Below, piece after piece: positions 23,909 through 46,409 of a stretch of 64,000 bases of DNA (positions are counted from its first letter, which is position 1; the number at the start of each line of letters is the position of its first letter). Below the pieces are notes generated by a model. That model had not been told where the DNA came from and made no database searches. It saw nothing but the letters and a program-made list of their open reading frames with translations. Source of the DNA: Apostichopus japonicus (taxonomy: Eukaryota; Echinodermata; Holothuroidea; Aspidochirotida; Stichopodidae); assembly GCF_037975245.1 (NCBI RefSeq), contig NC_092561.1, positions 20,903,008-20,967,007 on the forward strand. Direction: 5' to 3'. A program made the position numbers and the translations under genes.

Positions 23909-26900
23909 TTAGGATCCTCCTCCTTCTACAGTGTGACAATTATCGCCTACGCACTGCCCAGCTGCGGACCATTTAGAAGATTCATCTTTCTCCCTCTTCA
24001 GTTTGTCCAGTTCATCTATAAAAATGAAAGAAATTGGAATGAATGTTTTGGATTTGAGATTCGCAAAGCAGACACATAATATCGATAGCCAATATATCGA
24101 TAACAGTTATTGGTTTTAGAGGGAGGCTGCGGTCGAGGTGGGTGGGGCTGGGAGTGGAGTCAGGGCCAGGGATGGGCTTAGGCTGGGGAAATGATGTTTC
24201 TTTTGGAAACGTCAGTGATTGAGCGTCTCCTAGCAACAAACTTCAAGAGAATGACGACGTGGGTGTTACTTCGAAACGTAACGAAAATGGGGGCGCTGCG
24301 TTCTGCGAAGCATTTCCGACCTCTTTAGATTTTGTTTATTATTATAATTATGCAAAAAACGGAAAAAAAGACTCGTATCGGTATTTCGGTGAAAAGTGCC
24401 ATCAAACTGAAACGTACTTCTTTTTACCACGTGACCTGATCATGAACTCTACAACACTAGTGTATATAGCCCATTTGAGAGAAAAAACGACTTAAAGCAA
24501 ACATGGTCTTTTACATTTCACATAAAACATAATATAAACTGGGTTCTTTTTGCTGAGTTCCAAAGTTTTGAACTTCAAATAATCGTTCAAAATGTTTCAA
24601 ACTAACAAAACAAAGAAACTAATAAGAAACAAACAATCAGAAACATTAATGTGGTTAATAATGTGATTCCTGACCGAGTGCTTTCTTCAATGCTGGTAAA
24701 ATGTTATCAATAAGGTGGCATTCTAAACAATCAGAAACATTAATGTGGTTAATAATGTGATTCCTCACCGAGTGCTTTCTTCAATGCTGGTAAAATGTTA
24801 TCAATAAGGTGGCATTCTCTGTGTTTCTTGTTCTTCCTAACATCCATTGATGATGACAGATCTTTATAGAGGTCGTCCTTTCTTGTCATTTTAGGCCACC
24901 AAGGAAGTTTCCTTTCTTCGTCCTCATATCCTTTATTTGGATCCCTACGTTTGTAGCGAATATAGAAAAGTAGAAATATATTACACGGACGCAAGGATGG
25001 AGAATGGTCTGGTTAATATCATATATATTTTAACATTTGGCTAAGAAGCAGGCAATCTTATGTCAGTTGAAGGAGACAAAAATCCCCTACAGTTTTCATT
25101 AGCCTATGAAAGAGAAGGTAGGCTATATGTCTTGAACAATTTCCCTAAACAGATAAGACCAAATCTTTATAAGTTCCATTTGTGGGAGGTCAAAGATTGA
25201 ATGTTCCTTCACACTGCACAAGACTGAGCCACAGTCGCTCTAATGTTTCTCTTTATTGTTTTCGTCAATAATAGAGATGGGTTTGAATATGCTGAATACT
25301 CATGATAGCATTGGTTTCGATGTCAACACTGTTAACATTTTATAACTTGAACGTTTCTCCCAAATCGAACAAGATTTTTCGTAACTGTTTGGGGAAGTTT
25401 TCTTCAGAAAGTTTCCTGTTTTATACAATAAATTTTTTTGTTGGGGTTGTTCGTACATAGTTTACGGTATAAAACGAATGACAATTAAGTTCGGTGAATT
25501 AGTAAAGTGTTTTTTTTTCTTGGCCCTTTCTCTGTATCCTTTATAAACAGAGGTGGAGTCATGTATTCTGTTTGCATTCAACACACGCACTAAAATAACC
25601 GTATTTATGTTTTCTTGTTTTGGTATTCGAATCCCCCCCCCCAGCCCCATTAGTTTTCTTTTGTCTTTAAGTTTGTTTTAGATTTCTCTTTACCCTGTTT
25701 TCACAAAATTACTCCAATATGTCATCGCCTTCCGAGAAAACTCTTTCTCCTCATCTGTAGTCTTCTTATACAGCCGTTCTTCAAATGGACCACCAAACAC
25801 ATACTGCAACTCATCACCATGGGAAGCTCCGACCCACGTCGCTCCCGTAAGAGTGTTCGTCGGCTTAAATGTCATATTGTATCGATATACGTTAGCGTGT
25901 GACGACGACGCCGCTCTGGCAAATGTAAAACCGCCACAGATGACCATATAATCACCGAAAAACCGCGATATCTCAGTAAATAAATCGCGATCTTCGTTTC
26001 CTAATTGCTGGGAATCCGTTGCGTATACAGTTTTAATAATTTCTTGCAAGACTGGATGCTCTAGACCGAGAAGAGACATAAAATGGCTAAATGTCGTGGA
26101 ATTGATAACCGGCTTTACATGTGCGTCTTGAAAATATGATACAATTTGCATGGTTCCTTCGTCAGCGTTGTGACCCAAGATAAGGTTTTCCGCGTTCATG
26201 GCTCCGTTATTTAATAAAGTCGTGACATCAGTTGGTATAAAGTCACCATCAACTATTGTTTCTATCTGAAAGCTCAAAGTCCTTCCTAATTCTTGTTGCG
26301 CCTAGATTGAAGAAAATGAACACAAGATCTTCTTTGAGCATTATTCCTTCATGCAGTAAAACATGGCAACGTTAAGGTGATGATCAGATCGTTTTCTGTA
26401 ATTAAATTGCTGCAATTCCTTATTTTGCTTAAAAATATCGACATTATGGCATTTGAATTAGTGAATAATACACTAAGTTATCAACTTAAATTGATACATT
26501 GGTGACATTTGGTAAATTATTGAATTTCCAGTGGAGGAGGGGGGGGGGGGGTGGTGGGAGGGGACGGCATGACATTATAACATGTATTCTTAAATATATT
26601 ACTCAATAGAATTGAAAACAACATGTGGAGTACATGGTAACCTACCATGCTGAGTTTCTGCAGTAAACCTTCTGCTGGTGATGTCTGCAGACAGGAGAGC
26701 AGCCGTTCGTCCTTTCTTATATCTTCTTCACTGCAGCCGACCAGTTTAGCGAGAGTTTCTATCTCTTTACGGTGATAGATAGCACCAAGATATCTCTTTA
26801 ACGGGTGGTTGGGAGCACCACTCTGAATTAAAAAAAAAACATACAATTATGTCAATATTTTATATCTCATGAATTACATAACTTTTAAGATGTTAAGAAG

Positions 26901-29900
26901 GCGTATATAAGCCAATATTCAGTAAGTAGTGTATCATGGTATGCATCATAATGTGATGTTTCCGAATATTTATTTTGCTGTATTGAGGGAAGCCATGGTT
27001 CGTTACCTCCATAATGGCATTCTTGAAAAGACCGTTGCTACTGGGTGATAGTACGTGGTAGCCTACACACGCTGATCCCGCTCCTTGCCCCATTATTGTA
27101 ATACGGGAAGGATCGCCACCGAAAGCTGTAGCATCAAAACATTGAAACGGAAAGAACCTTTATACAGTTCATGTATGACAAACAAGATCTATTAGGTACC
27201 TATCAGCCTAGTTTACGTCGCTAGGGGAAAATAAAGGGGTTGAGTGGGGGGGGGGGTGGAGAGGAGATAGAAAGAGGAGCTGAAGAGATGAACAGTATAT
27301 ACCAGAATATGTAAAGTAATTGAGGGTGTGATGTTTTGATCCTATCAGGATCTTATTCAGAGGCTAGGCCTATAACTGAACGAAACCAGACAGACAGTAA
27401 CCTCGAAGAATATCCCGCTAGGATCCTCTGAGTTTCCTTTATTTACTTATACAGGATTCTTGCAAGTAGGTATACAGTTTGTTAACAGGTTTTTCTCTCC
27501 TTTCTATATTTTACAAGTCGTTGAACGTCAACATCTTCCTCTTTAAATATTTCATCCCATAAAAATTGAATTTTAATGCAGCGTGTCATAATTAAAATAA
27601 TAACATTGTAATAATAAATGTCAATGTATATAGAAATAATAATAATAATAAAAAAATAATATTAATAATAATATCCTCAAAACGGCTTAAATTTACATTT
27701 AGATATTTGAATTCGCTATTTCTGTTCATTGATGTACCTTCTATATTCTCGTGGATCCATTTTAGGGCGAGTTGTTGATCTTTCAAACCCAAATTTCCAG
27801 GAATGAGATCATCAGCTAAAAACGAAGTGAAAGTTTTATTATTGCCACAAAGTACGAATACATACGACAAATATACATAGCGACGCCTTTTTCATCTGAA
27901 TGTTCATATCTCCAAACGCCCTCTATAATGTGGTCGTGGTATCATGGATGGCGATGCAGAAGGAGATGGGAGAGGGGAATGTGGGGCGGTTGGGCGATGT
28001 GTACTCACTTGCCTTGCATTAATGTGACCTAGTTTATTTCAGCAGAAAGTGGTTTTTCTTGGACTCAATTTACATCAATTCAGTGGAATATTTTGTACAA
28101 GAACCTTTACATCAATGCAAAGGGTAACAATTGTTGATTTCATATCTGATAAGTTTCACTAATTTTCGGCTAATTATGTATGCAAATATTCAAATTAGGT
28201 CCCCAAATAGCTTATTTTGGAATACATACCACCAATAGCAAGAAACTTTTTGTTTTTGATGAATTTGGGTTGGGAAGATACACATTTTTTAGAGTGTAAG
28301 GTTTCTTGGGGGGCACAATCCGCCCAGAAAAGGGATGGAGGGTAATTAGATTACCTACTCGTACTTGCATTCGTATAAAGGGGATTTATTCTTGAACTCG
28401 TAAACACAACATATGCTGTTGTTCTAAAATATCTGCCACATCTTATAATGTCTAAGTTACACAATGTATCTAGATATGTAGTCAGATAGAGAGAAGGGCC
28501 GGAGGGGGGGGGGGGAGGGAGATGCTGGGTGCAAATTGTATGATATTTCTTAAGTATACAACATGACTGTTAAATTAATCCAAACGTCTAAACCAGTGAC
28601 CTCCCGTACAGTCCTTTCATGCAGAAAGAATTAGAAATGTGGTTTACACCAATCCAAATTGCCTTATCTCTTAGAAAGCCGAAGTGATTGAGCCTCCAAT
28701 ACGTAGGAAATTGCGAAGTTAACGTCTGTAAAGGAACTATAGATCTATATACATTTTATTTCTAAAATGCCACTGAAACCAAATATTTGACAGCGACTGC
28801 CTATCATATACGTTACCTGACGTTAGAAATCCCAGTACACCTAGTCTGTAATTGATTGTGACGATGATAATATCACCATAGGCGGCGAGAGGTAGCACAG
28901 ACGTACTAGGCATCTGTCCAGCGCCAACTAGTAACATCCCACCGTGAATCCATACAAGGACGGGTCTCGTCTTTTGCTTTAAGAAGACACATTGTTATAT
29001 GCCATCATTTGTAACATAATTATACAAAGAGCTTGTGAAGCTGAGCATATTGAACCAACTTCCAGCTTGAAATCTTATTCTGTTGTAAAAAATAATATAA
29101 TATATTGACTTTATTTGATTGAGTTCATTGAACAATACTCCGTGACGTTGTTCCTAGACTTACATCACAGCTGATTGTTTTTTCTTTAAAGTTGAAATGC
29201 TCAATATATAAAATGTGGAAAATAACTCAATTATGTGACGGGATGTTATATCAGGGAGTTGATATGGAAGCAGTGTCTTCAATTATATATATAGGCCGTC
29301 CTCATTGCATCAGTGAAACATAATGAAAACAAAGGTAGTTTTGGATGAGAAATGTACTTATTATCTAAGTGAAAGTGAATAAACTTCGACATTTTATATC
29401 TCAGCAGAGGAAAGAGCGCTACCAAGCTGGGAGTTAGACCAATGTGCTTCTTTGTAGTTGATCTCTGATATAAAAGGTTTCAAATGTTAATCTTCGTTAC
29501 CCCTAAAACAATTTTGGGAAATGTATATGTTTCCCTCGGCAAAGGAAAAGGTTATCTATGTCCTATACACTGCAAGGAAAAGGACATGACTACATAACAG
29601 TGCAATTTAGAAACTGCGCCATCACCACAAAAAGAATAGTAATAACTATATTCCAAACTATATTGCATTGATATGTCTTTAAATGTATATAGATATCTTT
29701 AATTTTGGGAATTAATACCAAAATGGCTTTTCATACGGTCGATTGACCTCATTAACTCGTCAATGCTAAAATATTTCTACAGTAACTCCGCCATAGCAGT
29801 ATGCCTTTAACTTTGCGCGTATCGGATAAAGAAATGTTTACATTTTGACTCGCACGATGCCAGTTTATTGAACTTATTCACGCAGTTTCTTTGTATATAA

Positions 29901-31200
29901 CTGCACGAATCTGCATTCATAGACTATATATTTACACAAACAGGGACTTTGGGTTATGCGTTCATCAACGTGAAATGATTATTATCGCAAGGAACACGTG
30001 TACTACTTTGCATGGTAACACTTAAACGAAGGAATATCTCGGTCTGACAACACATGGCGAGGTACAATGTGAATCAGGCCTACATGCTTCTGACCGGGTC
30101 GAAAAATCGTAAAAAGAAGTGGTACTTTGTCCTATTAAGTTGCAAAGGATAATGCTTATGGGTAATGCAGGCCCGTTGTTAGGAAGTTTCTATACAAACC
30201 ATTATGGAACAGACGGGGAGGGGGAACAGAGGTCTGCAACAGGGGGCGGGGGAGCCACCAATCCCATGTGCCCAGCATGGCTATACGTGCCTATAGAGTA
30301 ATGTGTTACACTCACATACAGCCATTCGTAAATAAATATATGTATATACCATACCAGCCTACCACGTATATACGTTACTTTGGATAAAATGAGATTTGGA
30401 TTTTCTCTGGTCAGTTGCTCAAACAAATGTTGACCCTCGTATAGAAAACTAATTGCGAACCCATGTAAAAACATTGTATGATAATATTATGGAACTATAT
30501 TCCCAAGTGTAGACCGGAAGAAAGCTCAGTAGACTAGATACTGTCCATTACATCTTACTATGCGTATTGTTCACTTGTTATTTAACAAAAAAAAACTTTG
30601 TTTCTTAGGCCCCTCCCAAAAAATTCACCGCTGAGTTAAACAAGAACAAAAAACAAAACAAAAACAGAAATGCTTTCGATTACATTAGATATTACAAATA
30701 GCTCATGAAAATGATTAATTAGAAATCGGTAGCCAAGCACAGAATCCTTCATTAAGGCATGTTATATCATGTTGCTATAGAGAACTAGCAGCAGATATAC
30801 AGAGAGCGCTACTAACATTACTTTATGGATATAGTTTTTATATGCAAACCATTTGTCCTACTATTCAAGACTGGTTACCGTTTAAGGACGGTACGATTCA
30901 AAAGATTTTTGAAGTTTAGGGATGCTACATCGTAATAACATCTAATAAAAAGTAGTTCATTAGCTTCTAATGAGAAGAGAAGTTCAACTCGGTTTTCAGC
31001 ATATATAGTGAAGTTATAAAAGTCAAATTATTTGAAACTTTGCAGATTAATACGATCTTGGTATCGAATAGAATGAATTACCAGATTAAGGGGTTCATTT
31101 ATTGAGGGAATCACAGATGGTGTCTTATTTTGACTAATTGCACTCTAATTTCAAGAGTACCTGAGTACCTTTGTAAGGTTGCCTCCAAAAAATATCGAAG

Positions 31201-31255
<55 letters not shown>

Positions 31256-31723
31256 ATATATTATATGTATTTGTTTGATTCAGTTTCAAATATCACTATA
31301 AAGTAATTATTATGAATTAAGCTCAAAGCCTAACAGGCTTACCTTTGGTCTGGGAACGAAGACATCCAGAAACAAGCAATCTTCAGATTTCTCCTGGTTT
31401 ACCAACTCGAATATCTCTCCAATATCCGGCTGATGACACGATTTACCTACTGTTGATGCGTTGTATGGATTGTCCCTATTCTTCAATGGAACCGGGGCTT
31501 TAAATCTCAGTGATCCCACAGGTGCCTCTGCGTAGGGTATACCATAGTAAACGCTAACGTCTCGAGCTACTTGAATATCGCTGCTTTCAAATATTTCCAA
31601 TACTCCGTTTACTACTGTGCCGTCTCTCAATTTGACCGATGGCTGCCGGGATGCGCCACATACATAGGCTAAGAATCCTATCGACAAATTGACTGCTATT
31701 AAGACTAATGTAGTAGATTTCAT
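23909..31723 (-). CDS. Esterase A: cholinesterase-fold protein without the catalytic serine
   Basis: Eight exons on the minus strand: 31343-31723, 28817-28970, 27738-27815, 27007-27125, 26646-26822, 25694-26301, 24769-24944 and 23909-24015. They join in frame to 599 codons and a TAA stop; all junctions are GT/AG. A signal peptide (about residues 1-24) points to secretion. The alpha/beta-hydrolase carboxylesterase type-B family is clear from [28 protein letters not shown], the GFL/INYR region, FGGDPS, and TGDPN near the end. Three cysteine pairs of the family are kept, as is an N-glycosylation site (YNAS). The acid (ADEG) and histidine (SHGDEL) of the triad are present. The nucleophile elbow, however, is GQGAG instead of GESAG and the oxyanion-hole HGGG is HGGM, so hydrolysis is not expected. 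There is no Trp at the choline site of acetylcholinesterase. The terminal exon has two cysteines. Role unknown; adhesion, ligand binding or decoy are inferences. Confidence 0.93.
24631..24818 (-). repeat. 94-bp tandem duplication of the 3' end of esterase A exon 7
   Basis: Bases 24725-24818 (the 3' part of exon 7 at 24769-24944, its donor and 42 bp of intron) are repeated at 24631-24724 with one visible difference. On the minus strand the real exon has donor CTCG/GTGAGG; the intronic copy reads CTCG/GTCAGG, a weaker donor. The copy keeps [16 protein letters not shown] in frame but has no obvious acceptor of its own. Confidence 0.92.
26523..26575. repeat. G-rich run in esterase A intron 5
   Basis: A long run of G with few interruptions, one of many such runs in the window (also near 21951, 22073, 23438, 27247 and 28503). 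Confidence 0.8.
27330..27460. other. Two decayed hammerhead-like relics in esterase A intron 3
   Basis: On the minus strand GCCTCTGAATAAGATCCTG, then ATAGGATCAAAACATCAC, matches the relic at 9418-9453 with apparent CpG decay (CGAAACGTC to CAAAACATC). On the plus strand near 27400, CTCGAAGAATATCCCGCTAG followed by GATC is another possible copy. Neither has an intact core. Confidence 0.25.
31203..31262. repeat. (TA)n microsatellite in esterase A intron 1
   Basis: Simple TA repeat, close to the donor of exon 1. Confidence 0.98.
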
Positions 31724-34415
31724 TTTTATATTCTTTATGACGAGTTTAACCTAACGAAACATCAAACATACTAGTGCCATATACACATCAACAATGAATA
31801 GATTTGTTATACAATTAATACACCATTCTGCATAATTAGTATATTTGGTAACTGGCATGCTTGCAACCAACAAAGAGCTAGATATCAGATAAACGTGGGA
31901 TATCAAACAGGTGTTACATTTTTAAGTATATAGCTCTATATTGATAATACATCCTACATGTGATATTGCGACTTTTAGTTGGAGGGTGCAGTTCCTACAG
32001 GAGACTAAGACACGTCGACATATATACTGAAAATATACTACCAAGTCAAAGCTGCAGTGTAAGTCGATTGCTTTTAAAAAGGAGTCGTTGTGGTCGTGGG
32101 GTCTTTGAAGCCGACTTCAATAAAGGGCGTTCTGGGGACTCGCCATCACCCCCCTCCCAAGAAAAAAAAACTTATAGACGTGAAATGGCGCATTCTGAGA
32201 TATTTTTAGACTATTTGCGTTGTTGTGTTAATAACCACTTATCATTTGAGATTTGTAGTTTACAAGGGAGATGGCGTAGACCCCGCACCCAGACTGGATC
32301 CGCTAAGATGGGTTAACTTGAGCAGAAACACAACTGTTACACTAAAACAACGAGGGTCTCTTTCTTATAGGTCTAAGTTTGGTCACTTGCTAGTTATTCA
32401 GTTGTTGGCCGCGTTGATATATACCACCCTCCCCCATACCCTCCCCATCGCCGCCTCTCCACTCCTCTCACCCCTGTCTCTCTTTTAAGCTATTAAGGAG
32501 CTCATTTAGACCAATAGCATTGATTATGTTGCATGTTAAAGGTTTGTCGTTTATGTTACAGATGACCTAGACAATTTAAAGAGAGACCGAGATGCAGGCA
32601 TGAACTAGGAACAATGTGAAGAGCGCCACTGCAGAGGAGAAACTGAGGAACCATGATATTAAATATACCTTGCTATGTCTCAAATAGCTGATCATATATA
32701 CCACCCCCATACCCTCCCCATCGCCGCCTCTCCCATACCCTCACCCCCCTCTCTCTCTCTTTTAAGCTGTTAAGGAGCTTATATCATTAGACCAATAGCA
32801 TTGATTGTTGCATGTTAAAGGTTTGTCGTTTATGTTACAGATGACTTAGACAATTTAAAGGGAGACCGAGATTCAGGCATGAACTAGGAACAATGTGAAG
32901 AGCGCCACTGCAGAGGAGAAACTGAGGAACCATGATATTAAATATACCTTGCTACGTCTCAAATAGCTGAACCAACATGAGTCGAGTGTACTCTTTATAT
33001 ATTGACCTTTTTTACACACTTATCTCCGTATCTCCCTGGCTCCACCTATACGCTACCCATATCAGCTCTATGGCGAACAACAATGGCGTAGTCAGGAGGG
33101 GCATATGCCCTTTTGCGTGACTTGTACGTCAAGATTTAAGATTTAAAAATAAATAAGTATGAGATTATAAGACACGACTGAATGGGCTGAAGTGTAAAAC
33201 TTCCAATCCTGTTTAACATCTTCATGAGGTCAACATTGATGTACTACGCTAAAATTCGTGTATTGGGTGACGTAAACATAATTCTGAATTTCTTGGGTAA
33301 TTTTGGCACACCATTCAGCTATAAAGGCTAAGAAAACTGTAGTTGTCGTTTTAAGATTGATGTGTCTTCACATTAAATATGCGCTATATTTTAAGGGTAA
33401 CTAAAGGTCACTGTAGTGCCTCTGAAGCGACATGCGCAAAAAAAAATCAATTTTGAAGAGATAGTGGCTTTAACTTCGGTGTAAACAAGAGGTCTTCATT
33501 TCTGATATGTACTAGTTTAGACGAAATACAATTGCTAAATAAGTAAATGAAAGTAATGGTAAACTGTTGCCATCAAATTTAATGGAACAGTCTATTAAGT
33601 TCAAATTTATCACGGGATGTGGTATAGTTAACACGCAAACACTCACACGCCCCCCCCCCCCTCCACAAACCCACACATAAAATGAATAGCAAAACATTAA
33701 TCTGTTATAGGTCTACAGTAAGCTGTCTGTGTTCAATAGTGGCGACATCCATAATAACGCTGTTTGTTTTGAGATGTTTTGCCATTTTGAAGTATAAAGT
33801 TAGATGTAGAATTTAAAAGAAAAAAAAACAAACAAATTTGTCAGTGTGCCTCTATGACATGACAACATGTTTGCTTCAAGTTAACGCTGGATACAGACAG
33901 TGTCAACTTCAATGTCGGTATCTCCGAAACGGTACCTATGAACTCGATGCAAACATCATCAGAATACTTATAGAACATATTCCTCTTTCGTCAACCAAAC
34001 ATCATTAATATTTTCATCTGGATCTACTTTTAAATTTGAGTGAATATATTACAATAATTTATGTCTAAATGAAAATAATCTTAGTTTCAATAATACGTTA
34101 ATTCAAGCGTAACTAATTATTTCATTGTAAATACCCTTTGACGCTACTTGCAATTAGTAACGCATACATATATACAGTCTGCAGGGTGCTTGCTCGGAGT
34201 GTCGCGTCTGTTTTTACCATATAGTGCTGTCTACTGCATCCTTGTTTAGATCCTTGATCCTGTCTTGAGTGGAGTTCATGTACTGAATACTCCAAATATT
34301 TTAATCGCCAAAGTACGTTACTTTTGATTGTGGAATTTACAAATTTATTCTTTAAGTAATCTTGCATATGAAATATTTGCAACATTTAGCATATACGACA
34401 AGATTGATATATTTA
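31724..34415. other. Intergenic between esterases A and B; tandem duplication
   Basis: Contains the esterase A promoter side; ATG at 31723 is preceded by TATAAAA, which resembles gene C. A tandem duplication of about 275-280 bp occupies 32416-32972. A fragment near 33084 (ATGGCGTAGTCAGGAGGGGC) resembles a MITE end, but no partner was found. A poly-C run is at about 33651. No other gene was recognised. Confidence 0.5.
32416..32972. repeat. Tandem duplication of about 275-280 bp
   Basis: The left copy (32416-32690) and right copy (32691-32972) share ATATATACCACC, CATACCCTCCCCATCGCCGC, CCAATAGCATTGATT, GGCATGAACTAGGAACAATG and GAAACTGAGGAACCATGAT in the same order. Offsets drift from 273 to 279 bp because of small indels, so the event is not very recent. 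Confidence 0.93.
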
Positions 34416-44428
<10,013 letters not shown>

Positions 44429-44461
44429 CCTTACGTCTGTGCAGGGTGTTTTGAAGTTCAC

Positions 44462-46409
44462 GGTATCTATGAATCATTCATTGCCTTTTGTGAACTTTGT
44501 TTGATTTTCTTATCACTTACTTCCATCACATGGTAAAGTTCATAGTGCCACCTCCATATATTGTCTCATATAAGATGTATACAGGTATGGTGTGAACTAC
44601 TTATTACCGGTACGAGTGTACGGTCTAGGTATAGTGTGATCTACTTATTACCGGTAAGAGTGTATGGTCTCCTTGTCAAATCGTTCCGACGTCGACCGTT
44701 AGCTTGCGGTGTCAATTTCTTACGTTTTATTGCATTTTAACAAACGATTCAACTAATTTACTTTGTATTCGTTTGACAAAGAAAACAAAGAGCAGGACGG
44801 GACGGGAGTGGGGTGGGCTTGGGGGTTGGTTTGAAGTGAAAGAGGGGTTAAGCGTTGGCCTAAGGATTGGCCAGAACTCTGAGAGGGGCGCCGGTCCTAC
44901 CAATCCCCATACCTGCGACTCTCACAATACAAAACCATTTGTTACTTATTGCATTTTGTTGACATGATATCAATATCGACACCATATGTCGTCCCAGGAA
45001 TGTTACATGAGGTGTCCCTCAGGCACCTATATTAGGACACCTTAGTTCCTAAGTAATATCAATGAACTTGTTAATTGTTATACAAAGCTTTGCTTTACTC
45101 TACTCCCAGCGTCGATTAATACATTTGAAAATTATTTGGTTTAATGCAAACGAATTGTCTTTAAATGTCAGTAAAAACTAAGTATATGGTATTTTACACA
45201 AAACAATGTCAGATAGATGAAATCAATATTTATTTTGACAACACGTAAGTATTATGAGTTGACAAACTTAAGTTTTGGAAATTTATCTTGATGCGAAACT
45301 TAATTGGACAAACAGTTACATGTAAACTATTTTGAAGACTTTTCCGCTATTTTACCAGGTCCTTGCAAGTTGTTATACGAGGTATATCTTGTAGCGCAAC
45401 GCAAAGTTGTTGGCTACTGTATGACTATAGCAAAATTGAAGAGTAAATTTGTTGCCATGATATACCACAATCAGCACCCGATACACAACTTATGGAAATA
45501 ATATATGACAGCACCATTTTCTTCAGCAAGTTTGATGCCTCCTCAACACAATCTAGGCCTATTGAAAATTAATTGTTCCACGATATGGTGTCTCAATTAG
45601 TGTAAATGAACATCTTTTGAGAATTCATGCTAAAGAAACGTCACATAACTGATGTTATGGTTCGCTCTTGTCCAGATGACAGTGACCGGATTCACATTCT
45701 CCATTCTCTTGTGGCGATGTATTGGTTTCTCCCTTCTCTTGTGGCGATGTATTGGTTTCTCCCTTCTCTTGTGGCGATGTATTGGTTTCTCCCTTCTCTT
45801 GTGGCGATGTATTGGTTTCCTTTCGGAATGTATTCAGCCGATCTGTGTGAAGAAAATATATATCGAAAGAAAACATGATTTTAAAAAGGAAAAAACAAAA
45901 CACAAGTACGTTCAGAAAATCTTGAACATTTAATTACACTTTATACATTTCCTATCAACCTCTAAATGAGCTACGGTAGTGTGAAAAGTGTTCTATATAT
46001 TGTGCATAGTACTTGTTCCGAGTATCAAAAGGAATTTAAATGTCTTCCTTCTCAAGTCACAGTTGTTACGCATGCATACCAGCTATCATTCGTTGTCTTC
46101 AATTTAAAGTGGAAACGTGTATTCACTGATATAGCTCAAAGCAGACTGACCAGACATCAGTATTTAATTCTGCCAAGGCAATTTGAGGTCACTTTATATG
46201 ATGCAACACAATATCCAGGGGGTCTCCCAGTCGCAAGTCGGGCTCGAGGCCTCCCCCTTTCTTCTATTTGTATTCCCCTTATGTATCATCCAACTTAGAA
46301 TGCATTATTGTTTGTTTCATATTTCACAGGACACCTCCACACTTTCCCTAATTTAACCATGGGCTCCGTGGTCGAATAGCTCCCTACTCTCACATGTTGA
46401 CTCGTCAGA
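44462..46409. other. Intergenic between esterases B and C
   Basis: No gene recognised. A four-copy, 30-bp minisatellite (CTTGTGGCGATGTATTGG unit) lies at 45705-45825. A short direct duplication near 44580-44670 contains CTACTTATTACCGGTA. No homologue of the terminal esterase exon was recognised here for gene C. Confidence 0.5.
45705..45825. repeat. 30-bp minisatellite, four copies
   Basis: Four almost identical copies of a 30-bp unit containing CTTGTGGCGATGTATTGG and TTTCTCCCTTCT. As 30 is a multiple of three, both strands show a repeated peptide, which is a repeat by-product. Confidence 0.95.

Noticed and set aside
23909-31723. Esterase A as a pseudogene
   Set aside because: All exons are open, phases match the paralogues, and splice sites are intact; only active-site residues differ.
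44429-44461. Longer N-terminus for esterase B from a GTG at 44461
   Set aside because: Eukaryotic initiation at GTG is unlikely, and ATG at 44428 is followed directly by a good signal peptide.
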